Counted from the stretch's first letter, positions 9,072-18,503 are shown. The stretch is 64,000 nt of DNA from Streptococcus sp. SPS1 (GCF_030439915.1 NZ_JAQFJG010000001.1:186001-250000); one strand, 5' to 3'. Numbers and translations: made by a program. Notes: a model not told the origin generated them from the sequence alone.

Positions 9072-10218
9072 CTCTCTTTTGAAGTAGGTACATGACAAAG
9101 ATAGAGGTTACAATTAACCAAGATCCTAAGATAGCAAAGACCAACATCCCATTGTGAGTTAGTAAGCCAATTGCACCTAGAACGAATGGAGTCGTAAAGG
9201 CTCCGAAACTACAGCCTAAAACTGCAAATGAAGTTGCTTGATTGAGTAGTTTAGCTGGAATTCGTTCAGAGACAAGTTGAAAGACCGTCGTCAAGGCTAC
9301 ACTGTAGGCAAAACCAGCCATAATACTCCCTGCCACTACCACCCACAAGGATGGAGAGAGAGCAATCACGATTTGCCCTAAGCCGAAGGTAACACCGGAC
9401 CAGAGGAGCAGTTTCTCTTTAAAGATAGAAATCAAGAAAGAAAAACTCACACCAGCCACAATCCCGATCAACTGCATGACACTAAGGACAAAACTAGATA
9501 ACTGGGCATCTCCAAGTCCTCTTTCTACCATCAAACTTGGAATACGGATGGTAATAGCCGTATTGGTACAAACTACAACCGCTGCTTCAATAGCTAGGGT
9601 AAAAATCAAGCCTTTCATTTCTCGAGTTAAACGACTTGCTTCCTTCGCTTTTTTCTTGACTTCTTTCTTTTCTTTTCCATAAGGGACAAAGAGCAGATAA
9701 AGAGTCAGCACCAAAAATCCAGCACTATAGACTAGGAAGGTAGCTGTCCAACCAAAGGCCAACAACTGGCCGACTGCCAAGGTAATGAGAGAAGCCCCAA
9801 CGACCTCTGCAGAACCGCGTAGCCCTAACATCTGAATTCGCGTTTTTCCTTGATAGCGTTCACTAATAATAGAAATAGCCTTGGCATTGATCATCCCAAG
9901 ACCCAAACCAAAGAGAATCCGTGTTCCAAAGACAAAAGGATAAGCTTGATACCAAAAGGGAGCCGTCCCGCTCAATGATAAAATCAGCAAGCCCAAACTA
10001 ATCTGTAATCGCTCAGGAAATATTTTTTCTAAGAAACCATTTAGTAATAACATCATCATGATTCCAAAGGAAGGCAAGCTCGCCAAGAGTTCAATTTGTT
10101 CCTTAGGATAACCTTGATAATAGTCAAACATGGCTGGCAGGGCACTCGAGATGGAAAAGGACGTAATCAAAACGAGGGAGAGAGCCAAAATACTGGCCCG
10201 TTCTAAAAATTGTTTCAT
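9067..10218 (-). CDS. major facilitator superfamily transporter
   Basis: 383 residues with about 12 hydrophobic segments and a central charged loop (GKEKKEVKKKAKE, about residues 186-198) dividing two six-helix halves. GTRILFGLGLGMINA matches the MFS loop after helix 4. Substrate unknown; the closest general class is CynX/NimT or drug-efflux-like. Single gene with own terminator; the truA operon lies downstream on the same strand. Confidence 0.8.
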   Translation of the reverse strand: MKQFLERASILALSLVLITSFSISSALPAMFDYYQGYPKEQIELLASLPSFGIMMMLLLNGFLEKIFPERLQISLGLLILSLSGTAPFWYQAYPFVFGTRILFGLGLGMINAKAISIISERYQGKTRIQMLGLRGSAEVVGASLITLAVGQLLAFGWTATFLVYSAGFLVLTLYLLFVPYGKEKKEVKKKAKEASRLTREMKGLIFTLAIEAAVVVCTNTAITIRIPSLMVERGLGDAQLSSFVLSVMQLIGIVAGVSFSFLISIFKEKLLLWSGVTFGLGQIVIALSPSLWVVVAGSIMAGFAYSVALTTVFQLVSERIPAKLLNQATSFAVLGCSFGAFTTPFVLGAIGLLTHNGMLVFAILGSWLIVTSIFVMYLLQKRA

Positions 10219-10342
10219 GAAATCTCTTTCTATATTTCTCTTAATCTTCTAATTTTTTGATAGTTATCAAACAAGCAAGAAAAGAAGAAGCCTCTTTAGT
10301 GTACAGACTCCTTCTTAAACTCGAAAATGAATCCCTTGTGTC

Positions 10343-10972
10343 TTAGGATGACTTTCTCTTGAATTGCTTAATAAAGTAGAAGATAAATCCTGCTACCATA
10401 TAGGCAACAAAGATAATCAGACACCACTTGAACACAACATCCCAACCCTTGTTTACATTCAAAAAGAAGTAAGGGAAAGGATTATCCTTGGCATTTGGAA
10501 TATTGAGTTTTAGAACCAAGCCATTAAAAAGAGCAAACATCATATACAGCAAGGGTAAAATCGTCCACACAATTGGATCCCAAATCTTGTATTGACCCTG
10601 TTTGTCAAAAAAGAGGGTATCTGCGAAAAACCAGAGGGGAACGATATAGTGGCAAAGGAAATTTTCCAGAGTATAGAAATTAGTCGCAATGGGCGCTAAG
10701 AGGAAATGGTAAATCACACAGGTAATCATGATACTCATGGTGACCCCACCTTTTAAACGCAAGAGACTTGGTCTTTGCCAGTTTTCACCTACACGGCTCA
10801 TCATCTTTAGGAGATAAAGGGTAAAAATAGTTACCAAGAGGTTGGACAGAACCGTGTAATAGAGAAGCATCCCAAAACCACCATGCTTGGTAATTTCAAG
10901 ATAAACTCCCGTAAAAGCCGCTAGAAACAAGAAGATACGGCTATAAAATACAAATTTATAGTGTTTTGACAT
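10343..10972 (-). CDS. Pr6Pr-family integral membrane protein
   Basis: 209 residues, about six membrane segments, starting MSKHYKFVFYSRIFLFL. Conserved features of Pr6Pr proteins visible here are YTVLSNLLV near residue 40, a central HYIVPLWFFADTL and PYFFLN near residue 165. Function unknown. It begins 2 nt after the phnA stop and shares its promoter. Confidence 0.65.
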   Translation of the reverse strand: MSKHYKFVFYSRIFLFLAAFTGVYLEITKHGGFGMLLYYTVLSNLLVTIFTLYLLKMMSRVGENWQRPSLLRLKGGVTMSIMITCVIYHFLLAPIATNFYTLENFLCHYIVPLWFFADTLFFDKQGQYKIWDPIVWTILPLLYMMFALFNGLVLKLNIPNAKDNPFPYFFLNVNKGWDVVFKWCLIIFVAYMVAGFIFYFIKQFKRKSS

Positions 10973-10974
10973 AC

Positions 10975-11313
10975 TTAAATCTTCTTCACAAACTCTGATT
11001 TGAGTTTCATGGCACCAAAACCATCAATCTTACAGTCGATATTGTGGTCGCCTTCTACGATGCGGATATTTTTCACGCGCGTCCCTTGTTTCAAATCTTT
11101 TGGCGCACCTTTTACTTTCAAGTCCTTGATGAGAGTTACTGTATCACCGTCAGCCAATTTATTTCCGTTGGCATCGATAGCGACAAGGCCCTCTTCTACA
11201 TCTGCAACTTCAGCAGGATTCCACTCATAAGCACACTCTGGGCAAACCAGTAGGGCACCGTCTTCGTAGACATACTCTGAGTTACATTTTGGACAATTTG
11301 GTAAGTTGTTCAT
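10975..11313 (-). CDS. phnA: PhnA/YjdM-like zinc-ribbon protein
   Basis: 112 residues. Seen: an N-terminal zinc ribbon with CPKC and CPEC (residues 8-31), then the PhnA domain with [15 protein letters not shown]. Despite the gene name the family is not the phosphonoacetate hydrolase; its role is uncharacterised. Co-transcribed with the Pr6Pr protein. AAGGAG precedes the ATG. Confidence 0.88.
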   Translation of the reverse strand: MNNLPNCPKCNSEYVYEDGALLVCPECAYEWNPAEVADVEEGLVAIDANGNKLADGDTVTLIKDLKVKGAPKDLKQGTRVKNIRIVEGDHNIDCKIDGFGAMKLKSEFVKKI

Positions 11314-11372
11314 GGTTTCTCCTTATCATCATTCACTATTCTTTGAAAATCAAAATTTCTCGAACAGCAACT

Positions 11373-11401
11373 ATTATACCCTAAAATCAGCATTTTGACA
11401 A
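11373..11401 (-). promoter_or_regulatory. consensus promoter of phnA
   Basis: Minus strand: TTGTCA, a 17-bp spacer, TATAAT. It is about 60 nt upstream of the phnA ATG. Confidence 0.8.
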
Positions 11402-11403
11402 AT

Positions 11404-11433
11404 TTAGAAAAAACCGATATCCATCTATCGGCT
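11404..11433 (-). terminator. terminator of the LysM-cmk operon
   Basis: Minus-strand stem CCGATA / TATCGG followed by TTTTTTC, just after cmk. Confidence 0.7.
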
Positions 11434-11442
11434 TTTCTACAT

Positions 11443-12114
11443 TTACATTCTTTTTTCAGCTTCTGCTTTGATTTTTTCAACTACTTCTTGAATGTTCAAT
11501 CCAGTTGTATCAAGGTAAACTGCATCCTCTGCTTGTTTGAGAGGCGAAGTCTCACGATGACTATCCTTGTAGTCACGCGCAGCAATTTCCTCTTTTAGTA
11601 TTTCAAGGTTTGTTTCAATTCCCTTGGCAATATTTTCCTTGTAACGACGCTCTGCTCTTTCATCTACCGAAGCTACTAGGAAAATTTTTAATTCTGCTTG
11701 TGGCAATACAACAGTTCCAATATCGCGGCCATCCATGACAATCCCGCCTTGCTGGGCGATTTTTTGTTGGAGAGAAACCAGTTTCTCACGCACTTGAGGA
11801 ATTGCTGCAATAGCAGAAACATGATTGGTCACTTCATTTTCACGGATAGGATGAGTAATATCCACATCTCCTACAAAGACAAGCTGTTCCCCAGTTTCTG
11901 AACGCCCAAAACTAATTGGATGCTGGTCCAACAAGGCTAGAAGGGCTTCGACTTCTTCTACTCCTAACTGGTTCTTGAGAGCCATATAGGTCGCTGCACG
12001 ATACATAGCACCTGTATCTAGGTAGGTGTATCCAAAATCCTTGGCAATAATCTTTGCGACCGTACTCTTACCACTTGAAGCAGGGCCGTCAATAGCAATT
12101 TGAATTGTTTTCAT
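11443..12114 (-). CDS. cmk: cytidylate kinase
   Basis: 223 residues. Seen: P-loop GPASSGKST (residues 10-18), [10 protein letters not shown] substrate motif, [10 protein letters not shown], and the arginine-rich lid ERAERRYKE. It phosphorylates CMP and dCMP with ATP. Lies 8 nt downstream of the LysM-protein gene, so probably the second gene of a two-gene operon. Confidence 0.95.
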   Translation of the reverse strand: MKTIQIAIDGPASSGKSTVAKIIAKDFGYTYLDTGAMYRAATYMALKNQLGVEEVEALLALLDQHPISFGRSETGEQLVFVGDVDITHPIRENEVTNHVSAIAAIPQVREKLVSLQQKIAQQGGIVMDGRDIGTVVLPQAELKIFLVASVDERAERRYKENIAKGIETNLEILKEEIAARDYKDSHRETSPLKQAEDAVYLDTTGLNIQEVVEKIKAEAEKRM

Positions 12115-12122
12115 ATCAACTC

Positions 12123-12596
12123 CTATTTGATTTTAACAACATCACCTGGATTAGCAAACCAAGACCCTGTAGCCATGTGCCCAGGATTCAAGGCCTCTAA
12201 CTGAGCAATCGAAATCCCAGCACGAGCTGCAATAGCTGCTTCCCCTTCTCCTGCGAGAACTTTAATCGTTCCTTCAGGATTAGTAGCTTCTTCTGAACTG
12301 CTAGAAGTAGATTCTGGCTCTGAACTCTGCTCAGGCTGGGAACTGCTTGAAGATGAGACTTGTACTACACTTGCATCTGAATCGTGAAAGTCTTTTAAGG
12401 CTGCTGTGCGATTACTCCCCCCCGATGATAGATAGATGAGAACGATGACCATCACCACCACAATTACAAAAAAAATACTAGCTAAGATCGTCAAGACACG
12501 ATTGGCTACTACATCTCTGCCTTGAGTTCTCTTACGACGCTCTGCTCTTGATTCTTCTTGATCATAAATATCTTCTTGCCACGGTTCTTTTTCCAT
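12123..12596 (-). CDS. LysM-domain cell-surface protein with one membrane anchor
   Basis: 157 residues: a charged cytoplasmic N-terminus, one transmembrane helix (about 34-56), a Ser-rich linker (about 80-105) and a C-terminal LysM-like domain ([24 protein letters not shown]). Probably a type II membrane protein whose LysM part touches peptidoglycan. The family is conserved upstream of cmk in streptococci and enterococci; function not established. An AAGGAG site precedes the start, which is divergent from the ferredoxin. Confidence 0.8.
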   Translation of the reverse strand: MEKEPWQEDIYDQEESRAERRKRTQGRDVVANRVLTILASIFFVIVVVMVIVLIYLSSGGSNRTAALKDFHDSDASVVQVSSSSSSQPEQSSEPESTSSSSEEATNPEGTIKVLAGEGEAAIAARAGISIAQLEALNPGHMATGSWFANPGDVVKIK

Positions 12597-12606
12597 ACCC
12601 TACTCC

Positions 12607-12635
12607 TTGTTTTTTTTTACTTTTCTTATTACAAT
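12607..12635 (+). promoter_or_regulatory. promoter of the ferredoxin gene, apparently leaderless
   Basis: TTGTTT (12607-12612), a 17-bp spacer, TACAAT (12630-12635). Seven nucleotides after the -10 is the A of an ATG (12642), so transcription should begin at the start codon. It lies inside the start region of the divergent LysM gene. Confidence 0.55.
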
Positions 12636-12641
12636 ATAAAT

Positions 12642-12854
12642 ATGAACATGAAAATCACACTTATACCTGAACGATGTATCGCCTGTGGACTTTGCCAAAC
12701 TTATTCTGATTTATTTGATTACCACGATAATGGAATCGTGCGTTTTTACGATGATCCTGACCAGCTGGAAAAAGAAATTTCTCCTAGTCAGGATGTCTTA
12801 GAGGCTGTTAAAAATTGCCCAACTCGCGCCCTGATTGGAAACCAGGAAGCCTAA
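12642..12854 (+). CDS. single-cluster [4Fe-4S] ferredoxin
   Basis: 70 residues from ATG 12642 (68 from the second ATG at 12648). Seen: CIACGLC with three cluster cysteines and a fourth in NCPTRA, giving one cubane cluster; the protein is very acidic. It carries electrons in the cytoplasm; partner unknown. A longer reading from 12558 would overlap the divergent LysM gene and add a hydrophobic stretch not seen in ferredoxins, so it is rejected. No Shine-Dalgarno sequence is seen. Confidence 0.88.
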   Translation: MNMKITLIPERCIACGLCQTYSDLFDYHDNGIVRFYDDPDQLEKEISPSQDVLEAVKNCPTRALIGNQEA

Positions 12855-12904
12855 ATCAATGGCGATAACCCACTCCCTCTAGTTTAGCATATTTCCATGT
12901 AAAA

Positions 12905-13007
12905 TTATAGTCTTTTCACTTTATTTTTTTCTGTAAAATCAGGAAGGTCACTTTTTTCTTTAACGAGATAAAGTGGTCTTTTTTTAGTCTCCAAATAAAT
13001 TTTACTG
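12905..13007 (-). pseudogene. orphaned original 3' end of the glycosyltransferase gene
   Basis: On the minus strand this reads in frame as SKIYLETKKRPLYLVKEKS and 15 further codons to a TAA at 12905. The first 18 residues match the C-terminus of the glycosyltransferase encoded at 13866-14801 (one I/V difference), then the tails diverge. It is therefore the natural gene end left behind when the nuclease cassette entered. Confidence 0.75.
12950..13007. repeat. direct repeat flanking the nuclease cassette, copy 1
   Basis: Positions 12966-13007 are identical over 42 bp to 13897-13938; a further 16 bp to the left match except for a 4-base block (AACG here, GATC in the other copy). Confidence 0.93.
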
Positions 13008-13044
13008 CAACTTAAAATATAAATTTCTCAATGAGAATAGACTT

Positions 13045-13689
13045 CTACCATTCTATTTCCTTTACCCTTTTTACAAATTCATTCCACTCTTGTCTACAAT
13101 CTTTAGATAGGCATATATCCGTATAATTGAACGATAAATCTTTAATATTCTTCCACCAATCAAAAGAATTTCCCGCTTCTTCTGTTTCTATTCTTTTGTT
13201 AACTACTTCAACAATTGTATTATCTATCTCTTCCTTGTCATCTAAACTTAGAAATCTCCATTCAATTCCATTTGTATAAATTACTTTTTTATACCATAAA
13301 AGGTCTCCAATAAGTTGTCCCATCTCTCCAGTTATATGTTCAAAACTGTTCGATATGGTTGATTTGATTTTTTCCTCTGTAATTAAACTATAATTTAAAT
13401 TCTTAACTTCCATGCATCCTCGAAGTTTCTTCCATTCTTCAATTTTTATACTTTTCCTAGATTTGTTTTCATAAGTCTTATCTAAAATAACTATATCAGG
13501 AAAATTACTTAGACCATAATAAATTTGTCCCAAACCCCTTCTTTGTCTTCCGAAGACATATCTTTTTGATAAACTATCTTTTAAAGTTGGCTTAATTATA
13601 TCAGCAACTATAGGATACAATTCAGCCTCTACATAATTTTGTTTCTTTATTAGCCCGATTTCTTCAATATACTCCTCTTTACTTAGCAT
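13045..13689 (-). CDS. orphan PD-(D/E)XK-type nuclease candidate
   Basis: 214 residues, not recognised as a named family. Seen: FPD at 63-65 followed 29 residues later by E94-V-K96, which fits the PD...ExK active site of restriction-type nucleases, and a conserved-looking W-rich C-terminus. There is a strong AGGAGG site before ATG. No methyltransferase or partner gene is adjacent. The gene is visibly AT-rich compared with galE and the glycosyltransferase, and it sits between direct repeats, so it was probably acquired. Candidates: a solitary restriction endonuclease, a homing-type nuclease that mobilises its own cassette, or a defence nuclease. The nuclease call is inference from the motif. 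Confidence 0.6.
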   Translation of the reverse strand: MLSKEEYIEEIGLIKKQNYVEAELYPIVADIIKPTLKDSLSKRYVFGRQRRGLGQIYYGLSNFPDIVILDKTYENKSRKSIKIEEWKKLRGCMEVKNLNYSLITEEKIKSTISNSFEHITGEMGQLIGDLLWYKKVIYTNGIEWRFLSLDDKEEIDNTIVEVVNKRIETEEAGNSFDWWKNIKDLSFNYTDICLSKDCRQEWNEFVKRVKEIEW

Positions 13690-13865
13690 AAAATAACCCT
13701 CCTGAATTTTTTATTTATTAAGTTATCGTCTTTGCAGTAAATTTATTCCACATAGTTCATTTATATCATGTCAAATCCCTAATTTTTTTTTAAAAATCAC
13801 TCAAGCTCCAGACCAAAAGAATTATAATTACAAAAAAGTGACTGCGCTAGATAACTCCTACTTTT

Positions 13866-14801
13866 TCATGATCTATGATAACTTTTTTCTTTGATCAGAT
13901 AAAGTGGTCTTTTTTTAGTCTCCAAATAAATTTTACTGATGTACTTGCCGAGAATCCCAATGGTCAAGAGTTGAATGCCTCCAAGAAAGAGAATGACAGC
14001 CATCAGAGAGGTCCAACCTGATGTCGGATTGCCCAAAATGAGAGTCCGCACCACAACAAAAAAAGTCATAAGCAGAGAAATAAAACAAGATAGGAGACCA
14101 GCCACAAAGGCTATAATCAAGGGAAAATCTGAAAAATTAACAATCCCTTCAATGGAGTAGAAAAAGAGTTGCCTAAAACTCCAACTGGTCTTGCCAGCCT
14201 GCCTTTCGACATTTGGATAGTCCAAATAGTGGGTTTTAAAGCCGACCCAGGCAAAGAGTCCCTTAGAAAAACGATTGGACTCGGTCAAGGATAAAATAGC
14301 ATCGACTACAGACCGTCTCATCATGCGAAAATCACGGACACCTGACGGCAGGGCTACTGGGCTGATTTTTTTCATAAGGCGATAAAAGAGATTAGCGCAG
14401 AGACTACGTAAAACTGGTTCTCCCTCCCGACTGGTTCTCCGTGTTCCTACACAGTCTAAATCTGCATTCTGGTCTAGTAAGTTTTTCATCTCGAGCAACA
14501 TACCAGGAGGATCTTGGAGGTCTGCATCCATCACCACCACCAAATCTCCTGTCGCATATTGCAAGCCTGCATAGAGGGCTGCTTCTTTTCCAAAATTTCG
14601 AGAGAAAGAAATATAATGTACTGCCGAATTTTGCTCCCGATAGGCCTTTAAGAGTTCCAAGGTCCCATCACTCGATCCATCATCGACAAAGACATACTCG
14701 ATTTCTGTTTCCAAATCTGGAAGTAAAGCTTCCAAAGCCTGATAAAAAAGAGGAAGTACTTCCTCTTCGTTTAAACAGGGGACAATGATTGACATCACCA
14801 T
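13866..14801 (-). CDS. polyprenyl-phosphate glycosyltransferase, GT2 (GtrB/YkcC-like)
   Basis: 311 residues. Seen: the GT-A core with VDDGSSDGT and MDADLQDPP (nucleotide-sugar and metal binding), then two C-terminal membrane helices (about 230-290). Such enzymes transfer a sugar from UDP- or dTDP-sugar to undecaprenyl phosphate at the inner face of the membrane. The start at 14801 lies one base beyond the galE stop; an upstream alternative would overlap galE. galE likely feeds it a UDP-hexose. Odd: the last residues (after KEKS) come from the inserted cassette; the original tail survives at 12905-13007. Confidence 0.85.
   Translation of the reverse strand: MVMSIIVPCLNEEEVLPLFYQALEALLPDLETEIEYVFVDDGSSDGTLELLKAYREQNSAVHYISFSRNFGKEAALYAGLQYATGDLVVVMDADLQDPPGMLLEMKNLLDQNADLDCVGTRRTSREGEPVLRSLCANLFYRLMKKISPVALPSGVRDFRMMRRSVVDAILSLTESNRFSKGLFAWVGFKTHYLDYPNVERQAGKTSWSFRQLFFYSIEGIVNFSDFPLIIAFVAGLLSCFISLLMTFFVVVRTLILGNPTSGWTSLMAVILFLGGIQLLTIGILGKYISKIYLETKKRPLYLIKEKSYHRS
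13881..13938. repeat. direct repeat flanking the nuclease cassette, copy 2
   Basis: Identical to copy 1 over 13897-13938. This copy is the coding 3' end of the current glycosyltransferase gene. Confidence 0.93.
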
Positions 14802-14802
14802 C

Positions 14803-15822
14803 TTAGTCTTCAAATCCATTTGGATGCTTGCTTTGCCAACGCCATGCGTCTTCACACATTTGGGTGATACCTAATTCTGCTTCCCAGCCCAGTTCTGCTT
14901 TGGCTTTTGCAGGATCTGAATAACAGGCTGCGATATCCCCTGGGCGACGGTCTACAATGCGGTAAGGAATTGGACGTCCCACTGCTTTTTCCATGTTTTG
15001 GATAATTTCAAGAACTGAGTAGCCTTTACCTGTTCCAAGGTTATAAACGTTTAGACCTGAGCCTTTTTGGATTTTTTTCAGAGCTGCAACGTGACCTTTA
15101 GCCAAGTCAACAACGTGGATATAGTCACGAACACCGGTTCCATCTTCCGTATCGTAATCGTCTCCAAACACTTGCACTTGCTCTAATTTCCCAACTGCTA
15201 CTTGAGTCACATATGGCAAGAGGTTGTTTGGAATACCATTTGGATTTTCTCCCAAATCACCACTCTCATGGGCTCCGATTGGGTTAAAGTAACGAAGCAA
15301 GACTACATTCCACTCTGAGTCTGCCTTGTAGATATCGGTCAAAATTTCCTCTAGCATAAGCTTAGTACGACCGTATGGATTGGTCACTGAAAGTGGGAAA
15401 TCTTCCAAGATGGGCACTGTATGCGGATCTCCGTAAACTGTCGCAGAAGAACTGAAAATGATGTTTTTACAGTTGTTTTCTTCCATGGCTTTCAAAAGGC
15501 TAACAGTTCCAGCGATATTATTGTCATAATAAGCAAGAGGAATACGAGTAGATTCACCGACAGCCTTCAAGCCAGCAAAGTGAATGACCCCTGTTGGTTC
15601 TTCTTGCTTGAAAATGTCACGAAGAGTATCTGTATCACGGATATCTGCCTCATAGAACGGCACTTCAACTCCTGTAATTCTCTCAACAACTTCTAAACTT
15701 TTGCGATTGCTGTTGACAAGGTTATCTACCACAACAACTTGATGACCTGCTTGGATTAACTCAATAACTGTGTGGGTCCCGATAAAACCTGCCCCACCCG
15801 TTACCAAAATCTTTTCTTGCAT
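14803..15822 (-). CDS. galE: UDP-glucose 4-epimerase
   Basis: 339 residues, extended short-chain dehydrogenase fold. Seen: NAD loop GGAGFIGTHT (9-18), Ser/Thr in SSSATVYG (124-131) and catalytic Y150xxxK154 in NPYGRTK. It interconverts UDP-glucose and UDP-galactose. It is not next to galK or galT, and is coupled to a polyprenyl glycosyltransferase, pointing to envelope sugar supply. Firm identification; whether it also acts on UDP-GlcNAc is not visible. Confidence 0.94.
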   Translation of the reverse strand: MQEKILVTGGAGFIGTHTVIELIQAGHQVVVVDNLVNSNRKSLEVVERITGVEVPFYEADIRDTDTLRDIFKQEEPTGVIHFAGLKAVGESTRIPLAYYDNNIAGTVSLLKAMEENNCKNIIFSSSATVYGDPHTVPILEDFPLSVTNPYGRTKLMLEEILTDIYKADSEWNVVLLRYFNPIGAHESGDLGENPNGIPNNLLPYVTQVAVGKLEQVQVFGDDYDTEDGTGVRDYIHVVDLAKGHVAALKKIQKGSGLNVYNLGTGKGYSVLEIIQNMEKAVGRPIPYRIVDRRPGDIAACYSDPAKAKAELGWEAELGITQMCEDAWRWQSKHPNGFED

Positions 15823-15921
15823 CTTCTTTCCTCGATTCTCGGATTTTTTCTTATTTTACCATTTTTGATAGGGAATGTCATTTGCCATCCTAGAAGCTAA
15901 GCTAAAATTTCAGTAAAATAT

Positions 15922-17034
15922 TTATTCGCTTTTTACTCGTTTGACATAGTTCTCAATTGGGTAGTTTTCAGGGTCCAGAGTCAACTCCTTGTCTTGAATC
16001 AGTTGAGCTAGATGGTAACCAATGATAGGACCAGTTGTGAGGCCTGATGAACCTAGTCCACTAGCAGCATAGACACCTGCCAATTCTGGCACCTGCCCAA
16101 AGAAGGGAGAGAAATCACGGGTATAGGCACGGATTCCCACACGCTCACCAGCTCTGGTAGCTTCTACTAAACTAGGATAGCAAGGCAGGGCTGCCTCCTC
16201 CATTTGTTGGAGTAAGGTTTCATCTACCGTCAAATCAAACCCCATGTCATTTTCATGAGTAGCGCCTAAGGATAGTTTCCCACCTGCAAAAGGAATCAAA
16301 TCCCACTCCCCTTCTGGCATAACAACAGGGTAAGCTTCCATGTCTTGGCCAAGCTGATAATCTCGTAGTTGTCCTTTTTGGGGACGAACATCCACAGCAT
16401 AACCCAAGGGTTCTAACATATCCCCCAACCAAGCTCCCGTCGCCAAAATAACCTGATCAAACACCTCTTCACCAATCTGGTAGCCTGATGCTAACGGTGT
16501 CAGAGTCACTTTTTCTTTGACCAGCTTGACGTGACTGGCTTCCAGCAAACGAGTCACTAAGAGCTGACCATCTACTCTCGCTCCACCAGAAGCATAGAGC
16601 AAGCGGTCAAATCCCTGCAAGCCAGGGAATAATTCATTTGCTGATGCTTGGTCTAAAATGGCTAACTGGCCTATCAAGGGAGATTCTTCTCTGCGCTGGA
16701 GGGCTAGTTGATACAGTTCTTCCAACTTAGTTTCATCCTTTTTCAGGAGAAAGACTCCCGAACACTGGTAAAAGTCGATTTCTTGTCCTGACTTTTCTAA
16801 ATCAGCCAACAAATCCACATAAAAATCAGCCCCCAAGCGCGCCATTTTGTACCAGGCCTTATTGCGGCGTTTGGAAAACCAAGGACTGATAATTCCTGCT
16901 GCGGCCTTGGTAGCCTGACCTTGTTCATGGTCAAAGACGGTTACTTCTAGGTCACTTTCTTTCGAGAGGTAGTAGGCAGCTGTTGCTCCCACAATTCCTG
17001 CTCCGATAATAGCAACTTTTTTCATTGTTTTCAC
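15922..17034 (-). CDS. FAD-dependent D-amino-acid oxidase/dehydrogenase-like protein (DadA/GlyOx family)
   Basis: 370 residues. Seen: N-terminal FAD fold GAGIVGATAAY, AAAGIISPWF typical of DAO-type enzymes, and C-terminal YAASGLGSSGLTTGP that closes the FAD site. It oxidises an amino acid or related amine; substrate unknown. It starts 8 nt after the Nif3-like gene and is probably the last gene of a trmK-nif3-oxidase operon. Confidence 0.82.
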   Translation of the reverse strand: MKTMKKVAIIGAGIVGATAAYYLSKESDLEVTVFDHEQGQATKAAAGIISPWFSKRRNKAWYKMARLGADFYVDLLADLEKSGQEIDFYQCSGVFLLKKDETKLEELYQLALQRREESPLIGQLAILDQASANELFPGLQGFDRLLYASGGARVDGQLLVTRLLEASHVKLVKEKVTLTPLASGYQIGEEVFDQVILATGAWLGDMLEPLGYAVDVRPQKGQLRDYQLGQDMEAYPVVMPEGEWDLIPFAGGKLSLGATHENDMGFDLTVDETLLQQMEEAALPCYPSLVEATRAGERVGIRAYTRDFSPFFGQVPELAGVYAASGLGSSGLTTGPIIGYHLAQLIQDKELTLDPENYPIENYVKRVKSE

Positions 17035-17041
17035 TTTCTAA

Positions 17042-17839
17042 CTAGATATGGTGGAAAGGATTGGTCGATGCTTGACTAGGTACAATATCGATTGTCCAGC
17101 CTTTTTCCTCTTTCCATTGATTAAGAAGCTCTGCAATTTTTTCCACAAACAGCACTTCGATATAGTGTCCTGGATCCAGTGCCAACAAGCCATCAGACAG
17201 CATATCCTGGGCAGTGTGGTAGTAAATGTCACCAGTGATATAGACATCCGCTCCTTTGGCTAAAGCATCCTTATAGAAAGACTGCCCACTTCCACCACAG
17301 ATGGCCACTCTTGAAATAGGATTCTGCAAGTCATTCTCTTGATAATGCACCAATCGAAGGCTATCTAAACCAAAGACTTGCTTGACGTGTTGGGCCAATT
17401 CTCCAAATGTCTGAGACTGAACATTCCCAATACGTCCAATTCCACGTCCAGGACCTGTCTCCTGCAGATAAGTCGTCTCCTCAATGCCTAGCATCTGGCA
17501 GAACCAATCATTGAGGCCATTTTCAACGATGTCAATATTGGTATGGCTGACATAAACTGCGATGTCATGCTTTATCAGATCAATGTAAATCTGATTTTGT
17601 GGACGGCTAGCTACCAAGTCCTTGATAGGACGGAAAATCGGCGCGTGCTTGACGATAATCAAATCCACACCCTTTTCAATGGCTTCAGCCACCGTTTCTT
17701 CACGAATATCCAGAGTCACCATGACCCTTTGGATATCCTTGTCCAAAGTGCCAATTTGCAGACCACGGCTGTCTCCCTCCATAGAAAATTCCTGAGGGCA
17801 AAAGGCTTCATAGCGTTTAATCACTTCACTTGCTAGCAT
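17042..17839 (-). CDS. Nif3-like dinuclear metal-centre protein (DUF34)
   Basis: 265 residues. Seen: metal-ligand motifs VKHAPIF, SHTNID and [11 protein letters not shown], where the His and Glu residues bind two metals. Often annotated as GTP cyclohydrolase I type 2, which is not proven for this group; DUF34 proteins may act in metal or cofactor homeostasis. Overlaps trmK by 14 nt, a pairing conserved in Firmicutes. Confidence 0.88.
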   Translation of the reverse strand: MLASEVIKRYEAFCPQEFSMEGDSRGLQIGTLDKDIQRVMVTLDIREETVAEAIEKGVDLIIVKHAPIFRPIKDLVASRPQNQIYIDLIKHDIAVYVSHTNIDIVENGLNDWFCQMLGIEETTYLQETGPGRGIGRIGNVQSQTFGELAQHVKQVFGLDSLRLVHYQENDLQNPISRVAICGGSGQSFYKDALAKGADVYITGDIYYHTAQDMLSDGLLALDPGHYIEVLFVEKIAELLNQWKEEKGWTIDIVPSQASTNPFHHI

Positions 17840-18503
17840 GGAGAACCTCCTTGATGGCTTGAATTTTATCTACTAGAACTTGAAGTTCTTCCAAATTTTT
17901 TTCAGGGATTTGTCCGAGGGCGAACTCTAGCTTAGCAGCTTCTTTTTGCCATTTTTGGACAAAGACTAGACTGACCTCTTTGGACAAGAAGGGACCAAAG
18001 CGAACATCACTAGCTGATAGCTTCATTTGTCCTACTTCCACCACCAAAATCTCATAAAACTTGCCAGCTTCTTCTAAGATGCTTTCAGCCACAATCTGAA
18101 ATCCGTTCTCTTGTAACCAGATACGCAAATCGTCTTCACGATTATTAGGCTGGAGGATCAATCGTTCTACATTAGCTAACTTGTCCAAGCCTTCTTCTAA
18201 GATCCTAGTAATCAAACGGCCACCCATACCAGCGATGGTGATGACAGAGACTTGGTCTGCCTCTTCAAAGGCTGCCAAGCCATTTGCTAAACGGACTTGG
18301 ATTTTCTCCTTTAGGCCGTGAGCCTCAACATTTTTGACCGCAGACTGATAGGGGCCTTCCACCACCTCACCCGCAATAGCACTTTTAATTTGTCCTCTTT
18401 CGACCAACTCGATAGGCAGATAAGCATGGTCACTTCCCACATCTAGTAAAATGGCTCCCTGCGGCACAAAAGACGCCACCAACTCTAATCTCTTTGAAAT
18501 CAT
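17826..18503 (-). CDS. trmK: tRNA (adenine(22)-N1)-methyltransferase TrmK
   Basis: 225 residues. Seen: SAM-binding [14 protein letters not shown], then [11 protein letters not shown] and QPNNRED, which are TrmK signatures. It methylates A22 in the D-loop of several tRNAs. First gene of the operon; own extended -10 promoter 34 nt upstream of the start. Confidence 0.92.
   Translation of the reverse strand: MISKRLELVASFVPQGAILLDVGSDHAYLPIELVERGQIKSAIAGEVVEGPYQSAVKNVEAHGLKEKIQVRLANGLAAFEEADQVSVITIAGMGGRLITRILEEGLDKLANVERLILQPNNREDDLRIWLQENGFQIVAESILEEAGKFYEILVVEVGQMKLSASDVRFGPFLSKEVSLVFVQKWQKEAAKLEFALGQIPEKNLEELQVLVDKIQAIKEVLHASK

Noticed and set aside
12558-12641. Longer start for the ferredoxin
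   Set aside because: It overlaps the divergent LysM gene and adds a hydrophobic leader not seen in ferredoxins; the promoter lies inside it.
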